Shown: positions 23,584 to 32,262 of the stretch, piece by piece
Position numbering within the stretch: the stretch's first letter is position 1
How the letters are laid out: each line of letters begins with the position of its first letter
NCBI RefSeq assembly: GCF_014764405.1
Contig: NZ_CP061725.1
Location: 4,526,001-4,590,000, forward strand
Length of the DNA stretch: 64,000 nucleotides
Source of the DNA: Micromonospora craniellae
GTDB lineage: Bacteria; Actinomycetota; Actinomycetes; Mycobacteriales; Micromonosporaceae
Reading direction: 5' to 3'
Made by a program: the position numbers and the translations under genes
The notes under the pieces: model-generated
Told to the model about the DNA's origin: nothing
The model's database searches: none
The model's input: only the letters and a program-made list of their open reading frames with translations

Positions 23584-24672
23584 ATGAGCAGCGAGCGCCT
23601 GACCGCCCTCCTCGACGAGTACGCCGAGCTGGAGAAGCGCCTGGCCGACCCCGCCATCCACGCCGACCAGGGCACCGCCCGTCGGGTCGGCCGCCGGTAC
23701 GCCGAACTCGTGCCGCTGCACAAGGCCGCCGGTGAGCTGGAGCAGGCCCGAGCCGACCTGGCCGCGGCACGGGAGTTGGCCGCCGAGGACGCGTCGTTCG
23801 CGGCCGAGGCGGAGACGATCGCGTCGACGCTGCCGGCGCTGGAGGAACGCCTGGCCGAGCTGCTCATCCCGCGCGACCCGCACGACGCCAAGGACGTCAT
23901 CGTCGAGATCAAGGCCGGGGAGGGCGGCGAGGAGTCCGCGTTGTTCGCCGGTGACCTGCTGCGGATGTACACCCGGTACGCGGAGCGGCGGGGCTGGCTC
24001 ACCGAGGTGATCGACGCGCAGGACTCCGACCTCGGTGGGGTCAAGGACGTCTCGCTGGCGATCAAGACCAAGGGTGTGCCCGACGGGGGCAATGGCGTCT
24101 GGTCCCGGCTCAAGTGGGAGGGCGGCGTGCACCGGGTGCAGCGGGTGCCGGTGACCGAGTCGCAGGGGCGCATCCACACCAGCGCGGCCGGCGTACTGGT
24201 GCTGCCGGAGGCCGAGGAGGTCGACGTCACCATCGACCCGAACGAGTTGCGGATCGACGTGTTCCGGTCGTCCGGGCCCGGCGGCCAGTCGGTCAACACC
24301 ACCGACTCGGCGGTGCGGATCACCCACCTGCCGACCGGCATCGTGGTCTCCTGCCAGAACGAGAAGTCCCAGTTGCAGAACCGGGAGCAGGCCCTGCGGA
24401 TCCTGCGTGCCCGGCTGCTCGCCGCCGCCCAGGAGCAGGCCGACGCCGCCGCCTCGGACGCCCGCAAGGCACAGGTCCGCACGGTGGACCGCTCGGAGCG
24501 GATCCGCACCTACAACTTCCCGCAGAACCGGATCACCGACCACCGGATCGGGTACACGGCGTACAACCTGGATCTGGCGTTGGCCGGCGATCTGGACGGT
24601 GTGCTCGACGCGCTCGGCGAGGCGGACCGCGCCGCCCGCCTGGCCGGCGACCCGGAGTTGACTCGCCGCTGA
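23584..24672 (+). CDS. prfA: Peptide chain release factor 1
   Basis: The protein has 362 aa from ATG 23584, with AAGGAG 11 nt upstream. It recognises UAA and UAG. The codon-recognition region has RVPVTESQGRIHTS (the PxT motif is PVT). The peptidyl-hydrolysis motif GGQ is at residues 233-235 in GPGGQSVNTTDSAVRITH. PrmC, encoded downstream, methylates the Gln of this motif. It is convergent with the GGDEF gene, which separates prfA from prmC here. Confidence 0.97.
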   Translation: MSSERLTALLDEYAELEKRLADPAIHADQGTARRVGRRYAELVPLHKAAGELEQARADLAAARELAAEDASFAAEAETIASTLPALEERLAELLIPRDPHDAKDVIVEIKAGEGGEESALFAGDLLRMYTRYAERRGWLTEVIDAQDSDLGGVKDVSLAIKTKGVPDGGNGVWSRLKWEGGVHRVQRVPVTESQGRIHTSAAGVLVLPEAEEVDVTIDPNELRIDVFRSSGPGGQSVNTTDSAVRITHLPTGIVVSCQNEKSQLQNREQALRILRARLLAAAQEQADAAASDARKAQVRTVDRSERIRTYNFPQNRITDHRIGYTAYNLDLALAGDLDGVLDALGEADRAARLAGDPELTRR

Positions 24673-24678
24673 CGCTGC

Positions 24679-26229
24679 TCAGGCGGTACGCGGTCGGGCC
24701 TTGGCCCGCAGCATCTCCCGGTCGGCGGCCTCGAAGGCGGCGCCGAGCGCGTCCCGTTGCCTGGGCCCGGCGGCGCCCACCTCGGCGAAGCCGATGCTGA
24801 CGCCGACCGGAGTGCCGGGCACCAGCGACTCCCAGTCCTCGGTCCGGATCGCGGCGTTGATCCGACGCGCCACCTCGGCGGCCTCGGACATCCCGGCGCC
24901 GGCCAGCACCACCACGAACTCGTCGCCGCCGTAGCGGGCCACGAAGTCGCCCCGGCGCATCACCCGGTTGATCACCCCGGCGACCCGCTGGAGGACCAGG
25001 TCGCCCGAGTGGTGCCCGTGCCGGGTGTTGACCGCCTTGAAGCCGTCCAGGTCGCAGACGCCGATCACCACCCGCTCGCCCCGGGCGATCACCGAGGCGA
25101 TGTAACGCTCCAGCCGTCGCCGGTTCGGTAGGCCGGTCAGCGGGTCGGTCAGCGCCTCGCCCTCGAACCGCGCCGCCTCGCGGCGCATCTCCTCGTGGTC
25201 GATCCGGGCGGCGATGCCGTCGATGTAGACGTCGCGGAGGCGGTCGTGCCGCTGGGCGGCGAGCCGGAAGGCCAGCCGGTCGGCGCGGTGCGCGGCCGCG
25301 TGGTCACCGGCGCGGGCCAGCGCGATGCTGCGCAGGCGCGCCGGTTCGGCCGCGCCGAGCGTCTCGGCGGATACCTGGACGGCGTCCAGCCGGGTGACCG
25401 CCTCGATCGGCCGGCCGGCCGCGACGGCCAGGCACGCCTGCCCGAGCTGGCGCATGTCGCGGGCCCGGGCGCTGTCCGCGCCGTGGCCGAGCAACCGCGC
25501 CGGATCGGCACCTGCGGGCGAGTCGATCGCGTCGCCGAGAGCGGACCGGCGGGCCGCCGCGTAGCCGTACGCGGCCAGGCTGCTCGGCCGTAGCCGGTCG
25601 GCGCGACCGGCGGCGACGAACCGGTCGAGGTCGGTGGCGACGTCCCGCAGGACCCGCAGGCAGCCGTCGCTGTCGCCGGTGTGGTCCAGGGCGACCGCGT
25701 TACGCAGCCGGATTCCGGGAGCGGCGAAGGTCTCCTGCGGGATGCCGGCGGTGGTGCCGAGCTGACGGGCCCGTTCGATCGCGCCGAGCGCGTAGCCGTG
25801 GAAGCTGAGGTACGAGTACGCCATCGCCAGGTCGTGCCAGCCCCAGGCGGTGTCGCGATCGGGGTCGTCCACCGCGCCCAGGGCCCGTGCCGCCTTCACC
25901 AGGTGCGTCACGCAGCGGTCCAGCGCGCCCTGATGGTGGGCGGCCAGTGCGGCCAGCGCGTTGAGGTGCCCGTGCAGGTAGGGCTCGGCGAGGTCGCGTA
26001 CGGCTGCGGACGCCTCCTCGATGGCCCGGGTGTACTCCGCCGTACGACCGAGATTGATCAACGCGGAGAGCCGCTGGACGAGCGCGTCGGCGCGGGCCCG
26101 GGGGTCGGCGGTGCTGCGCAGCACCCGATCCAGCAACGCGTACGCCTCGGTCGAGCGGCTCACCTCCTGCAACGCCCGCGCCTTCGTCAGGGCGTCAACC
26201 TGGTCATCGACCCGGTCGAGCCAGCCCAC
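24679..26229 (-). CDS. Diguanylate cyclase with N-terminal helical repeats
   Basis: The protein has 516 aa from GTG 26229, with GGGAGG upstream. Residues 1-340 are Ala/Arg-rich helical pairs resembling TPR repeats. The GGDEF domain occupies about 350-516. The active site GGDEF is at 434-438 in FVARYGGDEFVVVLAG, and RRGD (425-428), five residues upstream, fits the product-inhibition I-site. It therefore probably makes c-di-GMP with feedback control. There is no membrane segment, so it is cytoplasmic. It is inserted between prfA and prmC on the opposite strand, unlike the M. tuberculosis order. Confidence 0.92.
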   Translation of the reverse strand: MGWLDRVDDQVDALTKARALQEVSRSTEAYALLDRVLRSTADPRARADALVQRLSALINLGRTAEYTRAIEEASAAVRDLAEPYLHGHLNALAALAAHHQGALDRCVTHLVKAARALGAVDDPDRDTAWGWHDLAMAYSYLSFHGYALGAIERARQLGTTAGIPQETFAAPGIRLRNAVALDHTGDSDGCLRVLRDVATDLDRFVAAGRADRLRPSSLAAYGYAAARRSALGDAIDSPAGADPARLLGHGADSARARDMRQLGQACLAVAAGRPIEAVTRLDAVQVSAETLGAAEPARLRSIALARAGDHAAAHRADRLAFRLAAQRHDRLRDVYIDGIAARIDHEEMRREAARFEGEALTDPLTGLPNRRRLERYIASVIARGERVVIGVCDLDGFKAVNTRHGHHSGDLVLQRVAGVINRVMRRGDFVARYGGDEFVVVLAGAGMSEAAEVARRINAAIRTEDWESLVPGTPVGVSIGFAEVGAAGPRQRDALGAAFEAADREMLRAKARPRTA

Positions 26230-26304
26230 CCGCGAACCTCCCGTCGGTGTGTCGCCGGATGCACCCGCTTATGCACGTGCACCGCGACGACTCATGATTA
26301 TGGC

Positions 26305-27264
26305 GTGACCTCCCTGCCGCAACACCCGTCCGAAGGGACGAGACGCGAGCGTCCCACCGCCGTGCTGGCGCGGGCCGCCCGGGTCCTGGCCGACGCCGGG
26401 GTGCCCTCGGCCCGCGCCGAGGCGGAACTTCTGGCCGCGTACGTGCTGGCGGTGCCCCGGGGACGGCTGGCGCTCGCCGACGGCTTCACCGACGAGCAAC
26501 TGGACCGCTTCGAGGCGCTGGTGACCCGGCGTTCCCGGCGGGAGCCACTGCAACACCTCACCGGGAGCGCGGGGTTCCGGCACCTGGAGTTGGCCGTCGG
26601 GCCGGGCGTCTTCGTGCCCCGCCCGGAGACCGAACTGCTCGCCGGCTGGGGTGTCGAGCGGGCCGCCGAGCGGGTGGCCGACGGGACGACCCCGGTGGTG
26701 GTGGACCTGTGCAGCGGATCGGGGGCGATCGCGTTGTCGGTGGCGCAGGAGGTGCCGGCGGCCCGGGTGGTGGCGGTGGAGCGCTCACCCGCCGCGCTGA
26801 CCTGGCTGCGCCGCAACGCGGCGACCCGGGCGGCGGCGGGGGACCGGCCGATCGAGGTGCTGGCGGCCGACGTGACCGCACCGGACCTGCTGGCGGAGCT
26901 GGTCGGTCGGGTGGACGTACTGCTCTGCAACCCGCCCTACGTGCCGCTCGCGGTGGCCGTACCGCCGGAGGTGGCCGGACACGACCCGGCCGAGGCGGTG
27001 TTCGGCGGCGGCGACGGCCTCACCGTGATCCGGCCGGTGCTGCGGCGGGCGGCGGACCTGCTGCGCCCCGGTGGCGCCGTCGGCGTGGAGCACGACGACA
27101 CCCACGGCGCGTCGGTGCCGGACCTGCTGGCCGCCGACGGCCGCTACACCGCGATCACCGCCCACCACGACCTCGCCGACCGGTCCCGTTTCGCCACCGC
27201 GTTCCGTCGCACGGACCACCGGCGACCCCCGACGGCCGACACGTGGCAGACTGGCTCCTCGTGA
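26305..27264 (+). CDS. prmC: Release factor glutamine methyltransferase
   Basis: The protein has 319 aa from GTG 26305. It N5-methylates the GGQ glutamine of release factors using SAM. The N-terminal helical domain covers residues 10-85. The SAM motif is VVDLCSGSGAIALSVAQE and the catalytic motif is LLCNPPYVPL (N209). The longer open frame from 25681 lies across the divergent GGDEF gene and is spurious. CATGAT at 26293-26298, 6 nt before the GTG, suggests a leaderless start. The stop overlaps the tsaC start by 1 bp. Confidence 0.94.
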   Translation: MTSLPQHPSEGTRRERPTAVLARAARVLADAGVPSARAEAELLAAYVLAVPRGRLALADGFTDEQLDRFEALVTRRSRREPLQHLTGSAGFRHLELAVGPGVFVPRPETELLAGWGVERAAERVADGTTPVVVDLCSGSGAIALSVAQEVPAARVVAVERSPAALTWLRRNAATRAAAGDRPIEVLAADVTAPDLLAELVGRVDVLLCNPPYVPLAVAVPPEVAGHDPAEAVFGGGDGLTVIRPVLRRAADLLRPGGAVGVEHDDTHGASVPDLLAADGRYTAITAHHDLADRSRFATAFRRTDHRRPPTADTWQTGSS

Positions 27265-27908
27265 TGCTCTACGACTGCCGGTCCCTCGCCGACCGGGACC
27301 GCGGCATCGCTGCGGCCATCGAGGCGGTGCGCAACGGCGAACTGGTCGTCCTGCCGACCGACACCGTGTACGGGGTCGGTGCCGACGCCTTCACCCCGTA
27401 CGCGGTGAAGGCGCTGGTGGACGCCAAGGGCGGGACGCAGGCGTCGCCGCCGGTGCTGATCGGCTCCCGGCACACCCTCGACGGCCTGGTCTACACGCTG
27501 CCGCAGGCCGCCCGCGATCTGGTGGAGGCGTTCTGGCCGGGGGCGCTGACCATCCTGGTGAAGCACTCGGCGAGCCTGCGGTGGGATCTCGGCGACGACA
27601 GCGGCGTGGTGGCGGTCCGGATGCCGTTGCACCCGGTGGCGCTGGAGGTGCTGCGGGAGACCGGGCCGATGGCGGTCGCCTCGGCCAACAAGATCGGCCG
27701 CCCGGCGGCGCACACCGCCGACGAGGCCCGGGAGCAGCTCGCCTACTCGGTACGGGCCTACCTGGAGGCTGGACCCGCTGTCGACCCGCTGCCCAGCACG
27801 ATCGTGGACCTGACCGGCGAGGTGCCGACGGTGGTCCGGGAGGGCGCCATCGGCCTGGCCCGGCTGCGCGAAGTGGTGCCGGAGCTGGTCGAGAGCCAGG
27901 TGGCGTGA
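27264..27908 (+). CDS. Threonylcarbamoyl-AMP synthase (TsaC/Sua5/YrdC)
   Basis: The protein has 214 aa starting MLYDCRSLADRDRG. It makes threonylcarbamoyl-AMP from threonine, bicarbonate and ATP, the first step of t6A37 tRNA modification. Family motifs are LVVLPTDTVYGVGADAF, RHTLDGLVYTLPQAARDLVE with FWPGALTILVK, VRMPLHP and MAVASANKIGRPAAHT. No C-terminal Sua5 domain is present. The order prmC-tsaC is conserved. Its stop abuts the phosphatase start. Confidence 0.95.
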   Translation: MLYDCRSLADRDRGIAAAIEAVRNGELVVLPTDTVYGVGADAFTPYAVKALVDAKGGTQASPPVLIGSRHTLDGLVYTLPQAARDLVEAFWPGALTILVKHSASLRWDLGDDSGVVAVRMPLHPVALEVLRETGPMAVASANKIGRPAAHTADEAREQLAYSVRAYLEAGPAVDPLPSTIVDLTGEVPTVVREGAIGLARLREVVPELVESQVA

Positions 27909-28520
27909 ATGCCTCCGTTCACCGTCCTGCACGTCTGCATGGGGAACATCTGTCGCTCGCCGATGGCGGAGCGGCTGCTCAGCCTCGCGGTGGCTCAGCG
28001 GCTGGCCCGGCGTGATCTCGACCCCGGCCGGGCCGAGGAGCTGTTGCACAGCCACAGCGCCGGCACCGGCGGCTGGCACGCCGGCGAGGAGATGAACCCG
28101 CCGGCGGCCCGCCAGGTGACCACCCGGGGCGGCACCGTGGCCGGCTTCGCCGCCCGGAAACTGCGGTCCGACCACATCGACGCCGCGGACCTGGTCCTGA
28201 CCGCCACCGCCGACCAGCAGGAGTACGTGGTGGCGCTGCGCCCGGACGCCGCCGCGCGCACCTTCGTGCTGGGCGAGTTCGGTCGGCTGCTGACCGCGTT
28301 GGACCGGGACGCGCTGCCCTCGGCCGAGGCCACGCCGGATGCGGTGTATGCCCGTGGCGTGGCGGTGGTGGAGGCCGCGAACGTGGCCCGCCCGGGCATG
28401 TCCCTGCTGCCCAGCGACGACCTCGACGATCCGTGGGGGCGCGGCGACCAGTGCTTCAGCCGGGTGGCGGACGAGATCGAGGAGACGATCCACCCGCTCG
28501 CGGCGAGTCTGTTGCCCTGA
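27909..28520 (+). CDS. Low-molecular-weight protein tyrosine phosphatase family
   Basis: The protein has 203 aa. The catalytic loop is VCMGNICRSPMAE, with nucleophile C10 and R16 (C-x5-R). The general-acid region appears as DDLDDPWGRG near residue 175, where classical members have DP(W/Y). At about 200 residues it is longer than typical enzymes (about 150), because of an insertion after residue 30. It follows tsaC with no gap. An equivalent gene lies here in Streptomyces. Protein-arginine or tyrosine phosphatase activity cannot be distinguished. Confidence 0.88.
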   Translation: MPPFTVLHVCMGNICRSPMAERLLSLAVAQRLARRDLDPGRAEELLHSHSAGTGGWHAGEEMNPPAARQVTTRGGTVAGFAARKLRSDHIDAADLVLTATADQQEYVVALRPDAAARTFVLGEFGRLLTALDRDALPSAEATPDAVYARGVAVVEAANVARPGMSLLPSDDLDDPWGRGDQCFSRVADEIEETIHPLAASLLP

Positions 28521-28544
28521 TTGGTGAACTTCCTCCGGGTTTGA

Positions 28545-28570
28545 GGAAAACCAGGGCGCAAAGGATCGTT
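28545..28570 (+). promoter_or_regulatory. Candidate ECF sigma promoter of the PBP gene
   Basis: GGAAAA (28545-28550), N16, CGTT (28567-28570) resembles ECF-type promoters (GGAAC, N16-17, CGTC/T). It lies 46 bp before the PBP start. One gene and a single match make this tentative. Confidence 0.35.
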
Positions 28571-28615
28571 AGCGCCATTCTGGGAGGGTCCTGACGGCTC
28601 CTGCGGGGAGATCTG

Positions 28616-30727
28616 ATGACCCGGGCGTTCCTGCCGAAAGTGTTCACCGTCCTGCTGGCCGGCACGCTGGCCGGCCTGGCCCTGGCGGTGACGGCGCTGC
28701 CGGCCGCGCTGGTGTTCGGGATCGGTTTCTCGACGATGTCCGCGCCGTACTCGGAGCTGCCCCACACACTGCGGACGCCACCGACGGCCCAGCGGTCCAA
28801 CCTGTACGCCAAGGACGGCACCACCCTGATCACCTCCTTCTATCAGGAGGACCGGATGGACGTGCCGCTGGACGAGGTGGCTCCGGTGATGCGCCAGGCC
28901 ATCATCGCCGCCGAGGACATCCGGTTCCACGAGCACAGCGGGGTCGACCTGCGGGGCGTGGCGCGTGCCTTCGCCGCCAACCGGGGTTCCGGTAGCACCC
29001 GGCAGGGCGCCTCCACGTTGACCATGCAGTACGTCCGCAACGTGTTGAGCACGGACCCCCGGTTGACCGAGGCGCAACGGGCATCGGCCACCGAGGTCAG
29101 CACCGCCCGCAAGATCCAGGAGATCCGGTACGCGCTGGCGCTGGAGCGGGAGCTGACCAAGGACCAGATCCTGGCCCGGTACCTGAACATCGCGTACTTC
29201 GGGGCCGGGGCGTACGGCATCGCCGCCGCCAGCAAGCGCTACTTCTCCACCTCGCCGGCCGAGCTCACGCTGGCGCAGGCGGCGCTGCTGGCCGGGCTGG
29301 TCCGCTCCCCGCACACCGACGACCCCATCCACGGCGACGCGGACGCCGCCACGGCCCGCCGGGGGTACGTGCTGGACCAGTTGGCCGGCACCGGTCAGGT
29401 CACCGCCGAGGCGGCGGACGCGGCCCGGGCCGAACCGCTGAACCTGCGCCCCAGCGAGACGCCGAACGACTGCACCGGGGTGCCCGCGGGGCACAACGAC
29501 TGGGGCTTCTTCTGCGACTGGTTCACCCGGTGGTGGAACGAGCAGAAGGCGTTCGGCGGCACGGTCGACGAGCGGCAGCGCACCCTGCGTCGGGGCGGTT
29601 TCACCATCGTCACCTCGCTCGACCCGAGCGTGCAGCGTGCCACCACCGAGCAGGTGCGGCGGATCTACTCGGTGGACGAGCCGTACGCCATGCCGACCGC
29701 GGTCGTCGAGCCCGGGACCGGGCGGGTGCTCGCCATGTCGGTGAACCGCAACTACAGCGTCGAGGCCAACCCGTCAGGGCAGACCAACTACCCGAACACC
29801 GTCAACCAGCTCGTCGCCGGTGGCGGCACGATCGTCGGGTACCAGGCAGGTTCGACGTTCAAGCTGTTCACCATGCTGGCCGCGCTGGAGGCCGGGATGC
29901 CGCTGCGGACCGTCTTTGACGCCCCGTCGCGCATCATCACCGACTACCAGGTCAGCGGCGATGCGAGCTGCGGCGGGTACTGGTGCCCGTCGAACGCCAC
30001 CGTCTCGATGCGCGGCGAGCACGACATGTGGACCGCGTTCGGTGAGTCGGTCAACACGTACTTCGTCTGGCTGACCGAGCGGGTCGGCGCCGACCGGGTC
30101 GTCGAGATGGCCGAGCGGCTCGGCATCGTGCTGCGGGCCGGGGGGGACGCCCGGCTGGCCCGGCACGGCGCGCGCGAGTGGGGACCGTTCACCCTGGGGG
30201 TGGCCGCCAGCACCCCGCTGGACCTGGCCGGTGCGTACGCCACGCTGGCGGCCGAGGGGACGTGGTGTGCGCCCACCCCGGTGACCTCGATCGTCGACGG
30301 CACCGGCCGCCGGGTGACCGCGGGCCAGCCGGACTGCCGTCAGGTGCTCGATGTCGACGTGGCCCGGGCGGCGGCGGACGCCGCCCGTTGCCCGGTCGGG
30401 GACCAGTCGATGTACCGAGGCTGCTCCGGCGGCACGGCCACCGGCCTGCACGATCAGCTCGGACGGCCGGTGGGCGGCAAGACGGGCAGCTCCGACCGGT
30501 ACGCCACGGAGACCATGGTGGCGTTCACCCCGCAGCTCGCGGTGGCGGCGATTGCGGCCAACCCCGACGATCCGCAGGACGCGGTCGGTCAGGCGGTGCA
30601 GGGCCGGTTGGTGGAGGGAGTGGGAGAGATTCTCGCCTTCGCGCTGCGCGACGTGCCGTCACGCGACTTCGTGCCGCCCAGTGAGACGACCGCCTGGCGG
30701 TACACCACCAGCCGCAGCGACGACTGA
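28616..30727 (+). CDS. Bifunctional class A penicillin-binding protein
   Basis: The protein has 703 aa. An N-terminal signal anchor (residues about 5-40) precedes a GT51 glycosyltransferase domain with AIIAAEDIRFHEHSGVDLRG (catalytic Glu in AAED) and GASTLTMQYVRNV. The transpeptidase domain has AGSTFKLFTMLAALEAG (S413 and K416), SVNTYF and KTGSSDRY (K622). It polymerises lipid II and crosslinks stem peptides outside the membrane. A good RBS (GGGGAGA) precedes the ATG. It ends 15 bp from a converging SDR gene. A possible ECF promoter suggests envelope-stress control. Confidence 0.95.
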   Translation: MTRAFLPKVFTVLLAGTLAGLALAVTALPAALVFGIGFSTMSAPYSELPHTLRTPPTAQRSNLYAKDGTTLITSFYQEDRMDVPLDEVAPVMRQAIIAAEDIRFHEHSGVDLRGVARAFAANRGSGSTRQGASTLTMQYVRNVLSTDPRLTEAQRASATEVSTARKIQEIRYALALERELTKDQILARYLNIAYFGAGAYGIAAASKRYFSTSPAELTLAQAALLAGLVRSPHTDDPIHGDADAATARRGYVLDQLAGTGQVTAEAADAARAEPLNLRPSETPNDCTGVPAGHNDWGFFCDWFTRWWNEQKAFGGTVDERQRTLRRGGFTIVTSLDPSVQRATTEQVRRIYSVDEPYAMPTAVVEPGTGRVLAMSVNRNYSVEANPSGQTNYPNTVNQLVAGGGTIVGYQAGSTFKLFTMLAALEAGMPLRTVFDAPSRIITDYQVSGDASCGGYWCPSNATVSMRGEHDMWTAFGESVNTYFVWLTERVGADRVVEMAERLGIVLRAGGDARLARHGAREWGPFTLGVAASTPLDLAGAYATLAAEGTWCAPTPVTSIVDGTGRRVTAGQPDCRQVLDVDVARAAADAARCPVGDQSMYRGCSGGTATGLHDQLGRPVGGKTGSSDRYATETMVAFTPQLAVAAIAANPDDPQDAVGQAVQGRLVEGVGEILAFALRDVPSRDFVPPSETTAWRYTTSRSDD

Positions 30728-30742
30728 GCGATCGGGCCCGGG

Positions 30743-32227
30743 TCAGGGCACGGCCGGCGGCGCCTCGACGGCGGCCCGCTCGGCGTCCGCGGCGATGTTG
30801 CGGGCCATCCCGCCGAAGACCACCGCGTGGAACGGCGCCACCACCGCCCAGTACGCGTGCCCGCCGAGCCCCCGGGGCAGGAACACCGCCCGCTGGCGGT
30901 ACCGGAGCTGACCGTCGTCGTCGCGCCGCACCCGCAGCTCCAGCCAGGCCCGGCCGGGCAGCCGCATCTCGGCCCGCAGGCGCAGCAGCTCACCGGGGAC
31001 GATCTCCTCCACCCGCCAGAAGTCCAGCGCCTCACCCACCCGCAACCGGTGCGGATGGCGGCGGCCCCGGCGCAGCCCGACGCCGCCCACCAGCCGGTCC
31101 AGCCAGCCCCGCACCGACCAGGCCAGCGGGAACGAGTACCAGCCGTGCTGGCCGCCGACCCCCTCGATGACCCGCCACAGCGCCTCCGGCGAGGCGGTCA
31201 CCGCCTGTTCCCGCACGTCGGTGTAGACGCTGCCACCGCTCCACTCCGGGTCGCTGGGCAGCGGCTCGGCCGGGGCGTCCCGCCCCGCCGCCGACGACCA
31301 GCGGGTCTCCACCTCGGCGTCGCGTACCTTCGCCAGGGCCAGCTCGACTGCCCGGTCGAAGCCGGTCAACCCCTCGGGCGGGTCCGGCAGGTACGCCCCG
31401 ATGTCGTGTTCGTGTGCCACCGCCTCGTGCACCAGGCTCTCCACCAGCGGGCGGGCGAGCGCGTTCGGCACCGGGGTGACCAGCCCGACCCAGTACGAGG
31501 AGAGCCCGGGCGTCAGCGCGCGGACCGGCAGCAGGACCCGGCGGCTCAGCCCGGCGACCATGGCGTACCGCTGCATCATGTCGCCGAAGGTGAGCACGTC
31601 CGGGCCGGCGATGTCGAAGGCGCGGTTCACCTCCGGCGGCAGGCTCACGCAGCGGACCAGATAGTGCAGCACGTCCCGGACGGCGATCGGCTGCACCCGG
31701 TTGGCCACCCAGCGCGGGGTGACCATCACCGGCAGCCGTTCGGTCAGGTAGCGCAGCATCTCGAACGAGGCCGAGCCGGAACCGATGACCACCGCCGCGC
31801 GCAGCACCACCGTGGGCACGCCGCTGTCCAGCAGGATCCGGCCCACCTCGGTCCGCGAGTGCAGGTGCGCCGACGACGCGTCGCCGGCCGCCGGCTCCGG
31901 GCCGCCGAGGTACACGATGCGGCGTACGCCCGCCGCGTGCGCCGCCGCCGCGAAGGCCGACGCGGCCTGCCGGTCGGTGTCGGCGAAACCGGCCTGCCCG
32001 AGCGAGTGCACCAGGTAGTACGCGACGTCGACGTCGTCGAAGACCCCGGCCAGGCTCTCCGGCCGGCTCAGGTCGCCCTCGGCGATCTCGACCTGCCCGG
32101 CCCAGGGCACGTCCCGCAGCCGTCCGGCCCGCCGGGCCAGGCAGCGCACCGTGTGCCCCTCCGCCAGCAGGCGGGGCGCCAGCCGCCCGCCGATGTACCC
32201 CGTCGCACCGGTCACCAGGCATCTCAC
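30743..32227 (-). CDS. SDR family NAD(P)-binding protein with DUF2867 domain
   Basis: The protein has 494 aa. The N-terminal atypical SDR (NmrA/YbjT-like) starts MRCLVTGATGYIGGRLAPRL with the GxxGxxG nucleotide loop. It continues with DVAYYLVHSLGQ. The C-terminal half, from about 335, is a DUF2867/SRPBCC-like domain with WRVIEGVGGQHGWYSFPLAW, RVEEIVPGELLRLRAEM and a terminal AVVAPFHAVVFGGMARNIA segment. The substrate is unknown. A GGAGG RBS supports the start. It is divergent from glyA across 35 bp. Confidence 0.88.
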   Translation of the reverse strand: MRCLVTGATGYIGGRLAPRLLAEGHTVRCLARRAGRLRDVPWAGQVEIAEGDLSRPESLAGVFDDVDVAYYLVHSLGQAGFADTDRQAASAFAAAAHAAGVRRIVYLGGPEPAAGDASSAHLHSRTEVGRILLDSGVPTVVLRAAVVIGSGSASFEMLRYLTERLPVMVTPRWVANRVQPIAVRDVLHYLVRCVSLPPEVNRAFDIAGPDVLTFGDMMQRYAMVAGLSRRVLLPVRALTPGLSSYWVGLVTPVPNALARPLVESLVHEAVAHEHDIGAYLPDPPEGLTGFDRAVELALAKVRDAEVETRWSSAAGRDAPAEPLPSDPEWSGGSVYTDVREQAVTASPEALWRVIEGVGGQHGWYSFPLAWSVRGWLDRLVGGVGLRRGRRHPHRLRVGEALDFWRVEEIVPGELLRLRAEMRLPGRAWLELRVRRDDDGQLRYRQRAVFLPRGLGGHAYWAVVAPFHAVVFGGMARNIAADAERAAVEAPPAVP

Positions 32228-32248
32228 GGCCTCCAGTCTGCGGCCGAA

Positions 32249-32262
32249 TAGACTCGGGCGCT
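32249..32262 (+). promoter_or_regulatory. glyA -10 box, leaderless start
   Basis: TAGACT at 32249-32254 ends 8 nt before the GTG start at 32263. No RBS is visible. Confidence 0.5.

Noticed and set aside
25681..26304. N-terminal extension of PrmC
   Set aside because: The extra 208 codons lie on the reverse strand of the GGDEF gene and precede the conserved start.
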